The notes below the pieces were generated by a model. The model was not told where the DNA came from, ran no database searches, and saw only the letters and a list, made by a program, of their open reading frames with translations. This document shows positions 28,251 through 36,128 of a DNA stretch of 64,000 nt, piece after piece (the first letter of the stretch is position 1; each line of letters begins with the position of its first letter). The stretch comes from Azospirillum sp. 47_25 (lineage in GTDB: Bacteria; Pseudomonadota; Alphaproteobacteria; RF32; CAG-239), in contig MNTU01000039.1 in assembly GCA_001917125.1 (NCBI GenBank), positions 62,001 through 126,000 on the forward strand, read 5' to 3'. The position numbers and the translations under genes are program-made.

Positions 28251-29985
28251 AATGATAAATTATATTGATGACTTGCCGCTTCCTAACCATTTAATTCCAT
28301 CAAAATTGAAGGAATTATTGTCTCCTATTGATGCTTCTCCATTCAATAATATAGAGGTTGCATGCGCCTATGAAACTATGCCGTTTCGTGAAATATTTTG
28401 TGATATGACAACTGTTACTGTTCCTCTGGATAAAATAGATAATCTGCCTCTATTGTACTTGAATCACGGCGTCGTTTCCACAGGTCCTGATAATGATAGT
28501 GAAGGAATGTGTGACGCTAATTATACAATTGGCGGCTACTATTCATTAATTTCCTCTTGGGGAAATGGTTCCCTTTTTACATATAATTTAAGCGATAGAT
28601 TCTGGATGACTCTAGGTCTTACACCTCGTTGTCATAGTAATGATACAATATCTTGGGATGATATCAGTAATGATGAAACAGATATTGCGTTTGGAGAATT
28701 ATCAACCGAATATTGTTATGAATATAAAAGAAATGTTTCTTGGAAAATTCGTAACGACTATTTACGAAAATATCTTTGGCATTTGGGACACGCTGCAGTT
28801 AGGTTTTTTTACTATGAACAAGATCTTCCCCGAACAAAAGAATTAGAGGAAATAATTGGAAGGAATGGATATTTCACAGATATAAACAACAATAAATGGT
28901 ACGATTTTAGATTATTCGTACACCCGAGTTTCCCGGACAAGATTTGTCTTCAAGTAGATGCTTCTGTTATTGCTGCACTTCCGGAATTATGCCCTGAAAA
29001 AACATTAGAAGATATTATTTGGCCAGATCTGCAACATTCTCTTACAAGGAAGCAGGCTCACTCAATGGAACTTTCTAAGAGGGCTTATTTTTCAGATAAT
29101 TTATTAAAACATTTTGAAGATAAGAAAGATTATACGATAGTACCGACAAGTGGTTATATCCGTTATAAAGATGTTTGGGCCTTTCGCGATTGTACCCGCG
29201 TTAAACGAAACTATATTTCAATGCCTTATTGTAAAATATTTGAAGGAATGGATGTCCGGACAATTATTACATTGAGCCGTTTTGCTGTTAGTAAAAAAGA
29301 AGTTGACGCAACTGAAGATTGTGAAAATATTGCAGCCAAAACGGTAAGATTTAAAGATGCATTTTTATTATTTGGGGATAATCTCAGTAAACTTCTTTAT
29401 ATTTTAACCCCAAAAAACATCTTAGCTGAAAAGATAATTCAAATATCTAAAACAGATTTAGAATATAAGGGGTGGTATTCCAGTGAACGGCTTTTCAAAA
29501 TGGCAAAAGTTGCACCTCTAGACATGCCCCAAGACGACTTTTTGTCCCGTTGCAAAACAGTGAATGAACTATTTAACAAAATTCCAATTGGACCACTAAG
29601 AGAAATTATTTTATCCACGGGAATAAATTCTGATGATATAAAAAATTTTAAAAGTATAAAGCTATTACACGGAATAAAAAATATACTGGATTATCTAGTT
29701 TCGAATCATTTGAAAGTATCAGACTTCAAAGACTATCCTGAGGAATTAAAATGGACAGAAGAAAATCCTTCAACCTTGGGCTTATTCGTCCTTAATGATT
29801 TGAGACAGATTGATGCACATGATAAATCTGATAATCCTCTCAATGAAATGAAAAAACTGGGATTTGATGTAAGCATATGCCATCAAGGATATGGCAAAGC
29901 ACTAGACTTCATGTATGATACAATAATTGATTTTTTAGATGACTTTAACTATCATTGTAAAATTTTATTAATGAATGAAACATAA
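28243..29985 (+). CDS. Large unknown protein with HEPN-like Rx4H motif
   Basis: This 580-aa protein has no signal peptide and no clear membrane segment, and I recognise no full-length family. The N-terminal half (about 1-270) is rich in aromatic beta-like stretches (NYTIGGYYSLISSWGNGS, then WMTLGLTPRCH). The C-terminal 150 residues are helical and contain LFVLNDLRQIDAHDKSDN, where R521-QIDA-H526 fits the Rx4H active-site spacing of HEPN ribonucleases and the motif lies at a helix end, as in that fold. HEPN domains form toxins and abortive-infection effectors. An upstream partner is translationally coupled, and the neighbours are defence-type genes. The HEPN reading rests on a short motif and needs structure prediction; confidence that this is a real gene is high. 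Confidence 0.8.
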   Translation: MDKMINYIDDLPLPNHLIPSKLKELLSPIDASPFNNIEVACAYETMPFREIFCDMTTVTVPLDKIDNLPLLYLNHGVVSTGPDNDSEGMCDANYTIGGYYSLISSWGNGSLFTYNLSDRFWMTLGLTPRCHSNDTISWDDISNDETDIAFGELSTEYCYEYKRNVSWKIRNDYLRKYLWHLGHAAVRFFYYEQDLPRTKELEEIIGRNGYFTDINNNKWYDFRLFVHPSFPDKICLQVDASVIAALPELCPEKTLEDIIWPDLQHSLTRKQAHSMELSKRAYFSDNLLKHFEDKKDYTIVPTSGYIRYKDVWAFRDCTRVKRNYISMPYCKIFEGMDVRTIITLSRFAVSKKEVDATEDCENIAAKTVRFKDAFLLFGDNLSKLLYILTPKNILAEKIIQISKTDLEYKGWYSSERLFKMAKVAPLDMPQDDFLSRCKTVNELFNKIPIGPLREIILSTGINSDDIKNFKSIKLLHGIKNILDYLVSNHLKVSDFKDYPEELKWTEENPSTLGLFVLNDLRQIDAHDKSDNPLNEMKKLGFDVSICHQGYGKALDFMYDTIIDFLDDFNYHCKILLMNET

Positions 29986-30031
29986 TTTTAATTGGCATAT
30001 ATAGTTACTCAGAATAATTTCAAAAATCTTA

Positions 30032-30061
30032 TTGACATTTATTTATAAGTCTCTGTAATAT
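30032..30061 (+). promoter_or_regulatory. Promoter upstream of the structured leader
   Basis: A consensus TTGACA (30032-30037) and TAATAT (30056-30061, preceded by TG) are 18 bp apart. The expected start of transcription, about 30068, coincides with the first bases of the structured RNA. Confidence 0.6.
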
Positions 30062-30068
30062 ATTGGCA

Positions 30069-30200
30069 TGGCTGGGTTGGAGCCTCCTACCTGCAATTTC
30101 GCAAACCTCAACGTGAGGCAACCATTTTCTACCAAGATCATTTTAAACCTTTTTCAGGGTTTTCTGACAGCAGGTATTGGAATCAAACCTTGAGTTTTTA
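30069..30200 (+). ncRNA. Structured leader or small RNA before the zinc-ribbon gene
   Basis: A long closing stem can be drawn: TACCTGC (30088-30094) pairs with GCAGGTA (30170-30176), CC (30086-30087) with GG (30179-30180), and GGTT (30075-30078) with AACC (30186-30189). Inside are two hairpins, CCTCA-ACG-TGAGG (30106-30118) and AAACC/GGTTT (30145-30149 with 30158-30162). A short T run (30196-30200) follows the closing stem, and the start codon is 14 nt further on. This reads as a multi-branch RNA of about 120-130 nt. I cannot match it to 6S, SRP RNA, tmRNA or a known riboswitch. It could be a cis-acting attenuator, an RNA antitoxin, or an independent small RNA. Confidence 0.5.
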
Positions 30201-30213
30201 GAAAGGATTTAGA

Positions 30214-30990
30214 ATGACTGATTCTCTGTATATTAAGAATTTAAAAGCTAAAGCTAAGCAACTCTGCCGACGTCAAGACTTAAAACACAGTGAAGCTCTT
30301 GATAATATAGCTCAAAAGGAAGGTTTTGCTGGTTGGCATGAGCTAATGAATACGCCGGTCTGGATTTTAGAGGGATGTTTTTACGGAATTGACAAAGAGT
30401 TTGAGGAACCTTATGACCTTAATCTCGCTCCATTTGAGGAACTCTCAGGCAAGGATTTAGAAGATGCGATACGTTTTGTTTGCAAGACGCAAAAGCATAA
30501 ATTTAATTTTGAAAAACTCCGTTTATATAGATTTACAAAATTAACGGACGTTGGTTTTTGTGATTTTAATGACATTGATTCAATTGGCGAAGCAACCAAT
30601 CTAATGGGACATTTTTGGTCTTATTTATCGGTAGCTTTCGTATTTTTTAAAGGGAAAAGTTATATTTTATGCCCAGAGAACAGTAAGCTTCATAAAGTTG
30701 TACAGATAGTCGAAACTCCTATGGGAAAAAGGGAAATAGTAGATTATTACAGGGAAATTATTTGTTCTGATAAACAAAGTTCTGATAAACTTGAAATCTA
30801 TCAGGAACTAATTTTTCCCGAATTAACAAAAGAATCCTTTGAGAGAAAAATCTATTGTCCGCATTGTAAACAAGAATACCTCTTGAAAGAAACAAAAATT
30901 GTGCAGGATGAATCTCGGGATACATTTATTTTCTGCAAAAATTTTCCGGAATGTTTTGGCCAGGGACGTGATTTGGAATATTTAGAATAA
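30214..30990 (+). CDS. Unknown protein with C-terminal zinc ribbon
   Basis: The start at 30214 has AAAGGA 8 nt upstream. The N-terminal 40 residues (LKHSEALDNIAQKEGFAGWH) match a short helical motif that I know from several plasmid- and toxin-antitoxin-type proteins, usually written as HxxALdxiAxxxGFxxWxxL. The middle of the 258-aa protein is unassigned. The end carries a zinc ribbon: YCPHCKQEY (Cys pair 1), then FIFCKNFPECFGQ (Cys pair 2), like the topoisomerase-type zinc finger. Together these suggest a nucleic-acid-binding protein. It is preceded by its own promoter and the structured leader, so leader control is likely. The next gene follows 34 bp later on the same strand. Confidence 0.75.
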   Translation: MTDSLYIKNLKAKAKQLCRRQDLKHSEALDNIAQKEGFAGWHELMNTPVWILEGCFYGIDKEFEEPYDLNLAPFEELSGKDLEDAIRFVCKTQKHKFNFEKLRLYRFTKLTDVGFCDFNDIDSIGEATNLMGHFWSYLSVAFVFFKGKSYILCPENSKLHKVVQIVETPMGKREIVDYYREIICSDKQSSDKLEIYQELIFPELTKESFERKIYCPHCKQEYLLKETKIVQDESRDTFIFCKNFPECFGQGRDLEYLE

Positions 30991-31024
30991 GTTGTTTTTT
31001 TAGCAGCAATTACGGAATTATGAA

Positions 31025-32293
31025 ATGAGAGATAAAAAAGTATCAAAAAAATTGTATTATGTAGATTCTGTTAAGCCGATTAATCATGGAGAAAAATTTA
31101 TTGTCCGGTTGCTAGATCAAACGCCTTATTCTTATGTGGCAAAAAAAGTTTATGCTGAAATATTGCCTGGATTAGTTGATCAACGACTTTTTCTGTACAA
31201 TAGAGAAAAAAAGAAAGAAAAGTTCACAATAATAACAGAAGGAAGACAAAATGGCTTCCGTGATGGAGCCTTCGTACGTTTAGATGAAAAAAGTCAAAAA
31301 TGCAAACAAAAAAAGTTATTGTTGTTGCGATTAGAGGATGAAGATATTGAAGTGTATCCAGATAAAGAAGCTGGTGAGCAAACTGAACTACAAAAACAAA
31401 AACAAAAACAAAAATACAAAGAGAAAGAACTGATTGAGAATTTCAATCTTAATTTAACAGAAACAACTAGAGAAACAGCCCCTAAACTGTATTGTTTCAA
31501 TGTTGGCCAAGGAGATATGTCTTTATTTATTTCTTCTAGGGGACATGCTTTTATCATAGATACTCATATTACTGATTCTCGAAAACAAGATATATTGGCA
31601 GAACTAAAAAGAATTTTAGGTGGACGCCCGATTGAAGCATTAATTCTTACTCATCGGCATTATGATCATTATCTTGGCGCATATATGCTACTAAACGATA
31701 AAGAATTTAATGTTAAGCATTTGATAGTAAACCAATCGTTTCTAACCGATCCAAAGCCTAATCAAGTAGATAAGCTGTTAAACAAGGCAGAGGAAAAAGG
31801 ATGTCGTATTATTTCTTCAACCAGCGAGGGAATAATTAACGATGGAAGTACGAAGTTGTATTTTTCTTTTCATTCTGGAAATACAGATGAAAATGATAAT
31901 TCAATATTACTTCAGATATATTGTGATGATAAATTATATTATTTAACTGGAGATATGGGATATGAAACATTGGAAGCAGAGAATTTGAAAGACACTCATG
32001 AACAAGTGGTGCTAAAAGTTAGTCACCATGGCAGCGATACGGGAACATCTTGCTCCTTTTTATATAGATTGCATAGAAAAAAGATAAATATTTTATGTCA
32101 AATGAATAATCAGTGTATTCCCGATTATTGCCCGATTGTAACTAATAATAAAGCCGTGGACTGTCAAGCATTTATCTCTGTTGGAAAAAATAATCGTTAT
32201 GGACATCCGAATCAAAAATGTTGGAATCAACTAAAATATGCAGGTTTTAATACTATTTTATCACATAGTAAAAAGGAGGCTCATTGTTTTTAA
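31025..32293 (+). CDS. ComEC/Rec2-like metallo-beta-lactamase-fold protein
   Basis: The MBL core begins near residue 158 (LYCFNVGQGDMSLFISS), with metal ligands THRHYDHYLG (HxHxDH, about 209-215), LTGDMGYETLE and KVSHHGSDTGT, the ComEC/Rec2 style of the fold. It lacks the membrane domains of ComEC. The N-terminal 150 residues are a separate domain of unknown type, joined by a charged linker with a KQ repeat (QKQKQKQKYKEKE, about 123-135). The full length is 422 aa. Soluble ComEC-like MBL proteins occur as nuclease or hydrolase components in several defence islands; the substrate is unknown here. It follows the zinc-ribbon gene by 34 bp and is the last island gene before a terminator at 32461. 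Confidence 0.82.
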   Translation: MRDKKVSKKLYYVDSVKPINHGEKFIVRLLDQTPYSYVAKKVYAEILPGLVDQRLFLYNREKKKEKFTIITEGRQNGFRDGAFVRLDEKSQKCKQKKLLLLRLEDEDIEVYPDKEAGEQTELQKQKQKQKYKEKELIENFNLNLTETTRETAPKLYCFNVGQGDMSLFISSRGHAFIIDTHITDSRKQDILAELKRILGGRPIEALILTHRHYDHYLGAYMLLNDKEFNVKHLIVNQSFLTDPKPNQVDKLLNKAEEKGCRIISSTSEGIINDGSTKLYFSFHSGNTDENDNSILLQIYCDDKLYYLTGDMGYETLEAENLKDTHEQVVLKVSHHGSDTGTSCSFLYRLHRKKINILCQMNNQCIPDYCPIVTNNKAVDCQAFISVGKNNRYGHPNQKCWNQLKYAGFNTILSHSKKEAHCF

Positions 32294-32460
32294 TGATTAT
32301 TGTTTAAAAATTAAAAAAGAGAAGTTCGAGATAGTTATAGAGTGGTAGGTTCGAGTTACACTGTGATTCGCGAACCGGAATTCCATCTTGAAAGCATTGG
32401 CAAGCTTGGTTTTCCTGCAATTTAGACCAGTTCGCGATGACTGGAAACCGCATCACCAAT

Positions 32461-32492
32461 AAAAAAAGCACCTCCTTGTGAGGTGTCTTTTT
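32461..32492. terminator. Bidirectional Rho-independent terminator
   Basis: CACCTC (32469-32474), loop CTTGT and GAGGTG (32480-32485) are flanked by an A7 run on the left and T5 on the right, so the hairpin can stop transcription from both sides. It closes the MBL-fold gene's transcript. Confidence 0.8.
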
Positions 32493-32802
32493 ATTGTATA
32501 GGAGAGCTGTTCGAACCGGGAGGCTGGAGGCCAAAATCGCTCAAAGTAATGAGCTGTTTTCACGATGTGCAGATACGGAGATTCTTTATCTTCTGGCATA
32601 TCAGCTCATATCCCCGGAAGGCAGGTTTTTCTTCAGGATATCCGGCAAAATCTGTGCAATCGGTAAGATTTCCTTTTGAATGCCGGCACTGTTTATTTTT
32701 CGTGGTTTATATCGCAAAACGGGCCTCGTTTTCTTGACACTGTTACAACAGATATAAGCATGCAAAAATGCAAATCTATCTCAACTTTAGACGACACCGG
32801 CA

Positions 32803-32838
32803 CAAAAAAAGAAACCTTGCTTCGGGAAGCAAGGTTTC
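32803..32838 (-). terminator. Terminator of the DUF296 gene
   Basis: A 12-bp stem, GAAACCTTGCTT (32811-32822) with AAGCAAGGTTTC (32827-32838) and loop CGGG, is followed on the minus strand by a T7 run (32804-32810 complement). It begins right after the stop codon of the minus-strand gene. Confidence 0.85.
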
Positions 32839-32844
32839 CGCTTT

Positions 32845-33387
32845 TTATTTTTTGAAATTATAAAGATTTAGCCCGATATTTTTATCAAAGCTTTTTTCCA
32901 GTTCAATGCCGGGCATTGTTTCAACCACGAATTCTCCCGCTCCGCTGAGGCTGGCTGCCAGCAGATGTCCCGCCAGCGCCTGATAGTCGCGGGTTCCCAG
33001 TGTAACATGCAGGTGGATTAAATCGCCGCCGTCTTTCATGGCGATATTTCCGGTCAGGTTGGCAATTTCCATCTGTCCGTCAAACGTTTTATCAATATAT
33101 TTTTTGGTGGACGGATCAAAAAAGCGCAGTGTGGCGGAATTAACCGCGCCGATGCCGTAAATGCTGCCGCTGGTAATTCCTCTGGCTTTGACGAAAGAAG
33201 TAATGGCTGACGCCAGTTCGGAATGGTTTTTGATGCTTAAAATATAACGGCTTCCGTATTGAGCCGCCGTCCAGGTTTCACCCTCCCAGACACGAATGCC
33301 CGGTGCGGGAGAAAGAGGTTTGAAAACTAACCGGGCAATCACGGCTAACAAAACAATATTTAAGATAATCAGCGCTTTATATCCCAT
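32845..33387 (-). CDS. Membrane-anchored PPC/DUF296-domain protein
   Basis: The ATG at 33387 has a perfect AAGGAG 8 nt upstream; an in-frame ATG at 33432 would add 15 unlikely residues. The N-terminus (ALIILNIVLLAVIARLVF) is one membrane anchor or uncleaved signal. Residues about 45-170 are a PPC (DUF296) domain: YILSIKNHSELASAITSFVK, GSIYGIGAVNSATLRFFD, HLHVTLGTRDYQALAGHL and LSGAGEFVVETM. PPC domains are known from plant AT-hook proteins and from small bacterial proteins of unclear function. An extracytoplasmic PPC domain is less usual. The 180-aa gene is transcribed alone, with a strong terminator behind it. Function unknown. Confidence 0.82.
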   Translation of the reverse strand: MGYKALIILNIVLLAVIARLVFKPLSPAPGIRVWEGETWTAAQYGSRYILSIKNHSELASAITSFVKARGITSGSIYGIGAVNSATLRFFDPSTKKYIDKTFDGQMEIANLTGNIAMKDGGDLIHLHVTLGTRDYQALAGHLLAASLSGAGEFVVETMPGIELEKSFDKNIGLNLYNFKK

Positions 33388-33571
33388 TGTTCGGCTCCTT
33401 GTTAAAATAATGCTGCTATTGTCATAACACAAAAATCGGTTTAACGGAAGAAATTTATTTGCCTTGTCAAAGAGAAAACAAATACTGCCGCAGCGAAGAT
33501 TCTGTTGACATTCCGCTGTCGTACGGCTAACATTCCCCTCAAATAAACACTCTTTTTCGAACGGTTTGACA

Positions 33572-34756
33572 ATGGCGCAGACAAAATCACTTTATTTAAC
33601 CAAAGTCCAGCTAAAGGCGGAATTGGACCGCTGTCTCAATTGTGCCAATAAGCCCTGTATGAATGCCTGTCCGGTAAATTGCAGCCCGCAGGAATTTATC
33701 AGCCATGCCAAAAACGGCGATTTTGAACAAGCGGTCGCCACCATCACCCGGAATAATCCGATGGGGCAGACCTGCGGTTTGATTTGCCCGGATAAGTTCT
33801 GTATGAAAGCCTGCACCCGCAGCCGGATTGATTTTGCGGTTAATATTCCTAAAGTTCAGGCGACCATCCTGGAAAATTATCGCAACCCGTCTGCCGAAGC
33901 CAAAGCCATTCGTCCCAATGGGCGCAAGGTGGCCGTTATCGGTGCCGGGCCTGCCGGTCTGGCAGCCGCAGCCGAACTCGGCAAGCAGGGATATTATGTC
34001 TGCCTTTACGAGGCTTCCGATAAAATCGGCGGTGCTCTGAATATGATTCCCGATGAACGCTTGCCTTATGAAGTTATCGCCAAAGACTGGTCGTTTATTT
34101 TCAACCGTGATTTTATCACCCTTTACCTTACCACCAAAATCGGCTGTCCGTCGGACTTGTTCAGTCAGGGGTTTGACGGAGTTATTGTTGCGACCGGCGA
34201 GCCGAACGTTACCGATTTGGGTATTCCCGGACAGGAATATGCCGTCAGTTATATGGAGTATCTGCATCATCCGTCAAAATATGAAACCAAGGGCAGGGTC
34301 GCCGTCATCGGCGGCGGCAATGTGGCGGCTGACTGTGCCTTTACGGCGGCTGCCAACGGAGCGGCACAGGTGGAAATGTTTGTCCGCCGGCGCTTGGCCG
34401 ATATGCGTATTTCTCAGTTGGAATATTTGGAACTTCTGAAGCGTGAAATTGATATTATGTCAATGAGCAGCCCGGAAAAAATAGAAAAAACGGCTGACGG
34501 CTATTCGCTTTATATCCGCAAAAACCGTTTGACCGACGGCCATTGGCAGCCGCTTGCCAATTCAACCGTTGAACTCCCGGGCTTTTCGCTGATTGTCACT
34601 GCAATCGGCAGCCGCGCCGACCCCAAAGTGAATGATGAACGCATCATTTATGCCGGTGACTGCAAACACGGAGGCTCGACGATTGTTGAAGCTTTGGCCT
34701 CCGGACGAGATGCCGCCCGCCTGATGGAAAGCCGGCTGGTGATGGCCGCAGAATAA
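33572..34756 (+). CDS. PreT/GltD-like FAD/NAD(P) oxidoreductase with N-terminal Fe-S domain
   Basis: The N-terminal 110 residues carry the double Cys cluster of the GltD/DPD family: CLNCANKPCMNACP and CGLICPDKFCMKACTR, which bind two 4Fe-4S clusters. Then comes an FAD-binding GAGPAGLAAAAELG (about 128-141), and an NAD(P)-binding GGGNVAADCAFTAAANGA. The C-terminus has IYAGDCKHGGSTIVEAL, the second FAD contact. At 394 aa it resembles the PreT subunit of dihydropyrimidine dehydrogenase, but no PreA gene is adjacent, so the electron acceptor is unclear; it could serve a glutamate-synthase-like or other reductase. ATG at 33572 was chosen over an in-frame TTG at 33566. It is convergent with a flavin reductase gene and shares the terminator with it. 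Confidence 0.85.
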   Translation: MAQTKSLYLTKVQLKAELDRCLNCANKPCMNACPVNCSPQEFISHAKNGDFEQAVATITRNNPMGQTCGLICPDKFCMKACTRSRIDFAVNIPKVQATILENYRNPSAEAKAIRPNGRKVAVIGAGPAGLAAAAELGKQGYYVCLYEASDKIGGALNMIPDERLPYEVIAKDWSFIFNRDFITLYLTTKIGCPSDLFSQGFDGVIVATGEPNVTDLGIPGQEYAVSYMEYLHHPSKYETKGRVAVIGGGNVAADCAFTAAANGAAQVEMFVRRRLADMRISQLEYLELLKREIDIMSMSSPEKIEKTADGYSLYIRKNRLTDGHWQPLANSTVELPGFSLIVTAIGSRADPKVNDERIIYAGDCKHGGSTIVEALASGRDAARLMESRLVMAAE

Positions 34757-34788
34757 AAAGAAATCCCGTCAATGGCGGGATTTCTTTT
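34757..34788. terminator. Bidirectional terminator
   Basis: A 12-bp stem, AAAGAAATCCCG (34757-34768) and CGGGATTTCTTT (34776-34787), separates two convergent genes, with A and T runs on each side. Confidence 0.85.
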
Positions 34789-34798
34789 ATCGGAAAAC

Positions 34799-35338
34799 TT
34801 AAGCATTCCGCCCGGCTTGATAAGCCTCTTCCATTGCCGGGCTTGATTTGATGTCGCCGATTTGCCAGGCTCCGGTACCGTAAATCACGCCTTTTTCATG
34901 CGCATCGGGCAGGCAGTCTTCGGTAAAGCCGCGGAAGGTTTCCAGCGTCTTTTCCATATTCGCACGGTCGCTGTCTGCCGCGGCAACAATAAAGTAAAAG
35001 TCTTTGCCCGCGATTTCTTCATATCTGGGAACCGTACGGTCAATCAGCATCTTCATCTGACCGTTCATGCTGTAAAAATAAACCGGGGTTGCCATAACGA
35101 TAACGTCAGCCTGTACCATCTTGTCCAGAATTTCGGCCATATCGTCGTGAAGAACGCATTTATGCGTCGTATTGCAAACGCCGCAGCCGTGGCAATAGCC
35201 GATTTTCTTGTCGTTAATGAAAATCTTTTCAACCTGATGCCCGGCCTCAACGGCGCCTTTGACAAACTGGTCGCAGAGTGTGTCGGAATTTCCGCCTTTG
35301 CGGAAGCTGGAAGATAAAACCAATATTTTTTTAGTCAT
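34799..35338 (-). CDS. NADPH-dependent FMN reductase / flavodoxin-like protein
   Basis: The N-terminal phosphate-binding loop ILVLSSSFRKGGNSDTLCDQ and the PVYFYSMNGQMKMLIDR segment are hallmarks of the flavodoxin-fold iron-sulfur flavoprotein / NADPH-dependent FMN reductase family. There is also a Cys cluster (YCHGCGVCNTTHKC), as in iron-sulfur flavoproteins. The ATG at 35338 was chosen because it matches the family start (MTKKILVLSS) and lies 8 bp inside the upstream gene. At 179 aa it is standard. It is the last gene of a cupin-CMD-flavodoxin operon, which suggests a redox or detoxification role acting on small organic molecules; the substrate is not known. Confidence 0.88.
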   Translation of the reverse strand: MTKKILVLSSSFRKGGNSDTLCDQFVKGAVEAGHQVEKIFINDKKIGYCHGCGVCNTTHKCVLHDDMAEILDKMVQADVIVMATPVYFYSMNGQMKMLIDRTVPRYEEIAGKDFYFIVAAADSDRANMEKTLETFRGFTEDCLPDAHEKGVIYGTGAWQIGDIKSSPAMEEAYQAGRNA

Positions 35339-36128
35339 TTGTTTTGTCCTTTGTAATGTCGTTAATGGCTGCAATGCCGTTTAAAGAACGCGGATAGCCG
35401 ATATACGGAAGCATCTGGGAAACGGTGTCCAGTAAAACTCGGCGGTCATTGCCGACATTCAGGTTGCCCTGAACATGGGCTCTGACCTGAGCGTCGGCGC
35501 CGCCGAGCGAGACCAGAGTTGCAAAAGTCAGCAATTCTCGGGTTTGCACATCAAGGCCCCCGCGGGTATAATAATCACCGAAACAATTTGCGGAAAGATA
35601 ATCCTGAATATGTTTCAGTTCCTGCGGCGCTGTCGCCCGCATGCCGCTGATGTGCTCTGCTCCGAAAATCAGGCTTTGAACCTCAATACCTTTTTCCAGA
35701 CGATTGCCGGCATTGGTCGTGCTTTGGCTTTCCAGCGGCAGCCTGACGCCTCGCTCGGTCAGAATACGGTTGGCAAGCAGAATAAAATCATCTGCCTTGG
35801 CCAGGCCGGCGTAAGGAACCGTCTGATAAACCGTCTCTTTGGCTTCCGTCGGCGAAATGCCGTTATCCAGCGCCTCATTAAGCGTCTGTTCAAATTCTTT
35901 CGGCGACTGTGTGGCAACATGTGACGCCAGCAAAACCAGATAACGGGTTTTGGCGGGAAGCTTTCCGTGCGGAAGAACCTCTTGTTCAATGAAGTTTTTT
36001 CTGATTAAGGCCAAATCCGGATCGGTAACCGCTAAATTGTCCATTTTGTTGTCCTTTCTTTGCAAGGCAATAAATCCGCAGCCTAAAACGGCCAGAATGA
36101 TTGCCGCGGTGATAAAATATTTTTTCAT
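35331..36128 (-). CDS. Exported carboxymuconolactone decarboxylase-family protein (two repeats)
   Basis: Two CMD/AhpD-like helical repeats are seen: KTRYLVLLASHVATQS with AKETVYQTVPYAG, and DVQTRELLTFATLVSLGG with LLDTVSQMLPYIGYPR. Neither has the CxxC of AhpD peroxidases, so thiol peroxidase activity is unlikely. The N-terminus (KKYFITAAIILAVLGCGF) is a signal sequence with a possible lipobox (VLGC, Cys17), so the protein may be a periplasmic lipoprotein, which is unusual in this family. It is 265 aa. The start overlaps the cupin stop (TAATG), and the next gene overlaps its end by 8 bp, so the three are coupled. Confidence 0.85.
   Translation of the reverse strand: MKKYFITAAIILAVLGCGFIALQRKDNKMDNLAVTDPDLALIRKNFIEQEVLPHGKLPAKTRYLVLLASHVATQSPKEFEQTLNEALDNGISPTEAKETVYQTVPYAGLAKADDFILLANRILTERGVRLPLESQSTTNAGNRLEKGIEVQSLIFGAEHISGMRATAPQELKHIQDYLSANCFGDYYTRGGLDVQTRELLTFATLVSLGGADAQVRAHVQGNLNVGNDRRVLLDTVSQMLPYIGYPRSLNGIAAINDITKDKTND

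Larger units (their letters stand above)
32294..32844. other. Gene-poor junction between island and core
   Basis: This 551-bp stretch holds a bidirectional terminator and the terminator of the next minus-strand gene, but no convincing gene. Short open frames here have no ribosome sites and no family resemblance. The segment TTCGCGAACCGG (about 32371) and CCAGTTCGCGA (about 32427) form a loose inverted repeat. Base composition changes from AT-rich to GC-richer across it, so the island boundary or an att site may lie here. Confidence 0.5.

Noticed and set aside
30069..30200. 6S RNA, SRP RNA, attC site or riboswitch of a known class
   Set aside because: It lacks the SRP GGAAGGAAG-type loop, is shorter than 6S and has no central bubble next to the expected genes, and shows no GTTRRRY/RYYYAAC ends of attC; it is kept as an unassigned structure.
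32304..32534. Possible small gene and a tRNA-like TTCGAACC segment near 32509
   Set aside because: The frame overlaps a terminator, and no T-stem, anticodon arm or acceptor could be built around TTCGAACC.
32734..32760. TTGACA ... TATAAG as a promoter
   Set aside because: The spacing is 13 bp and no gene follows on that strand until 33572.
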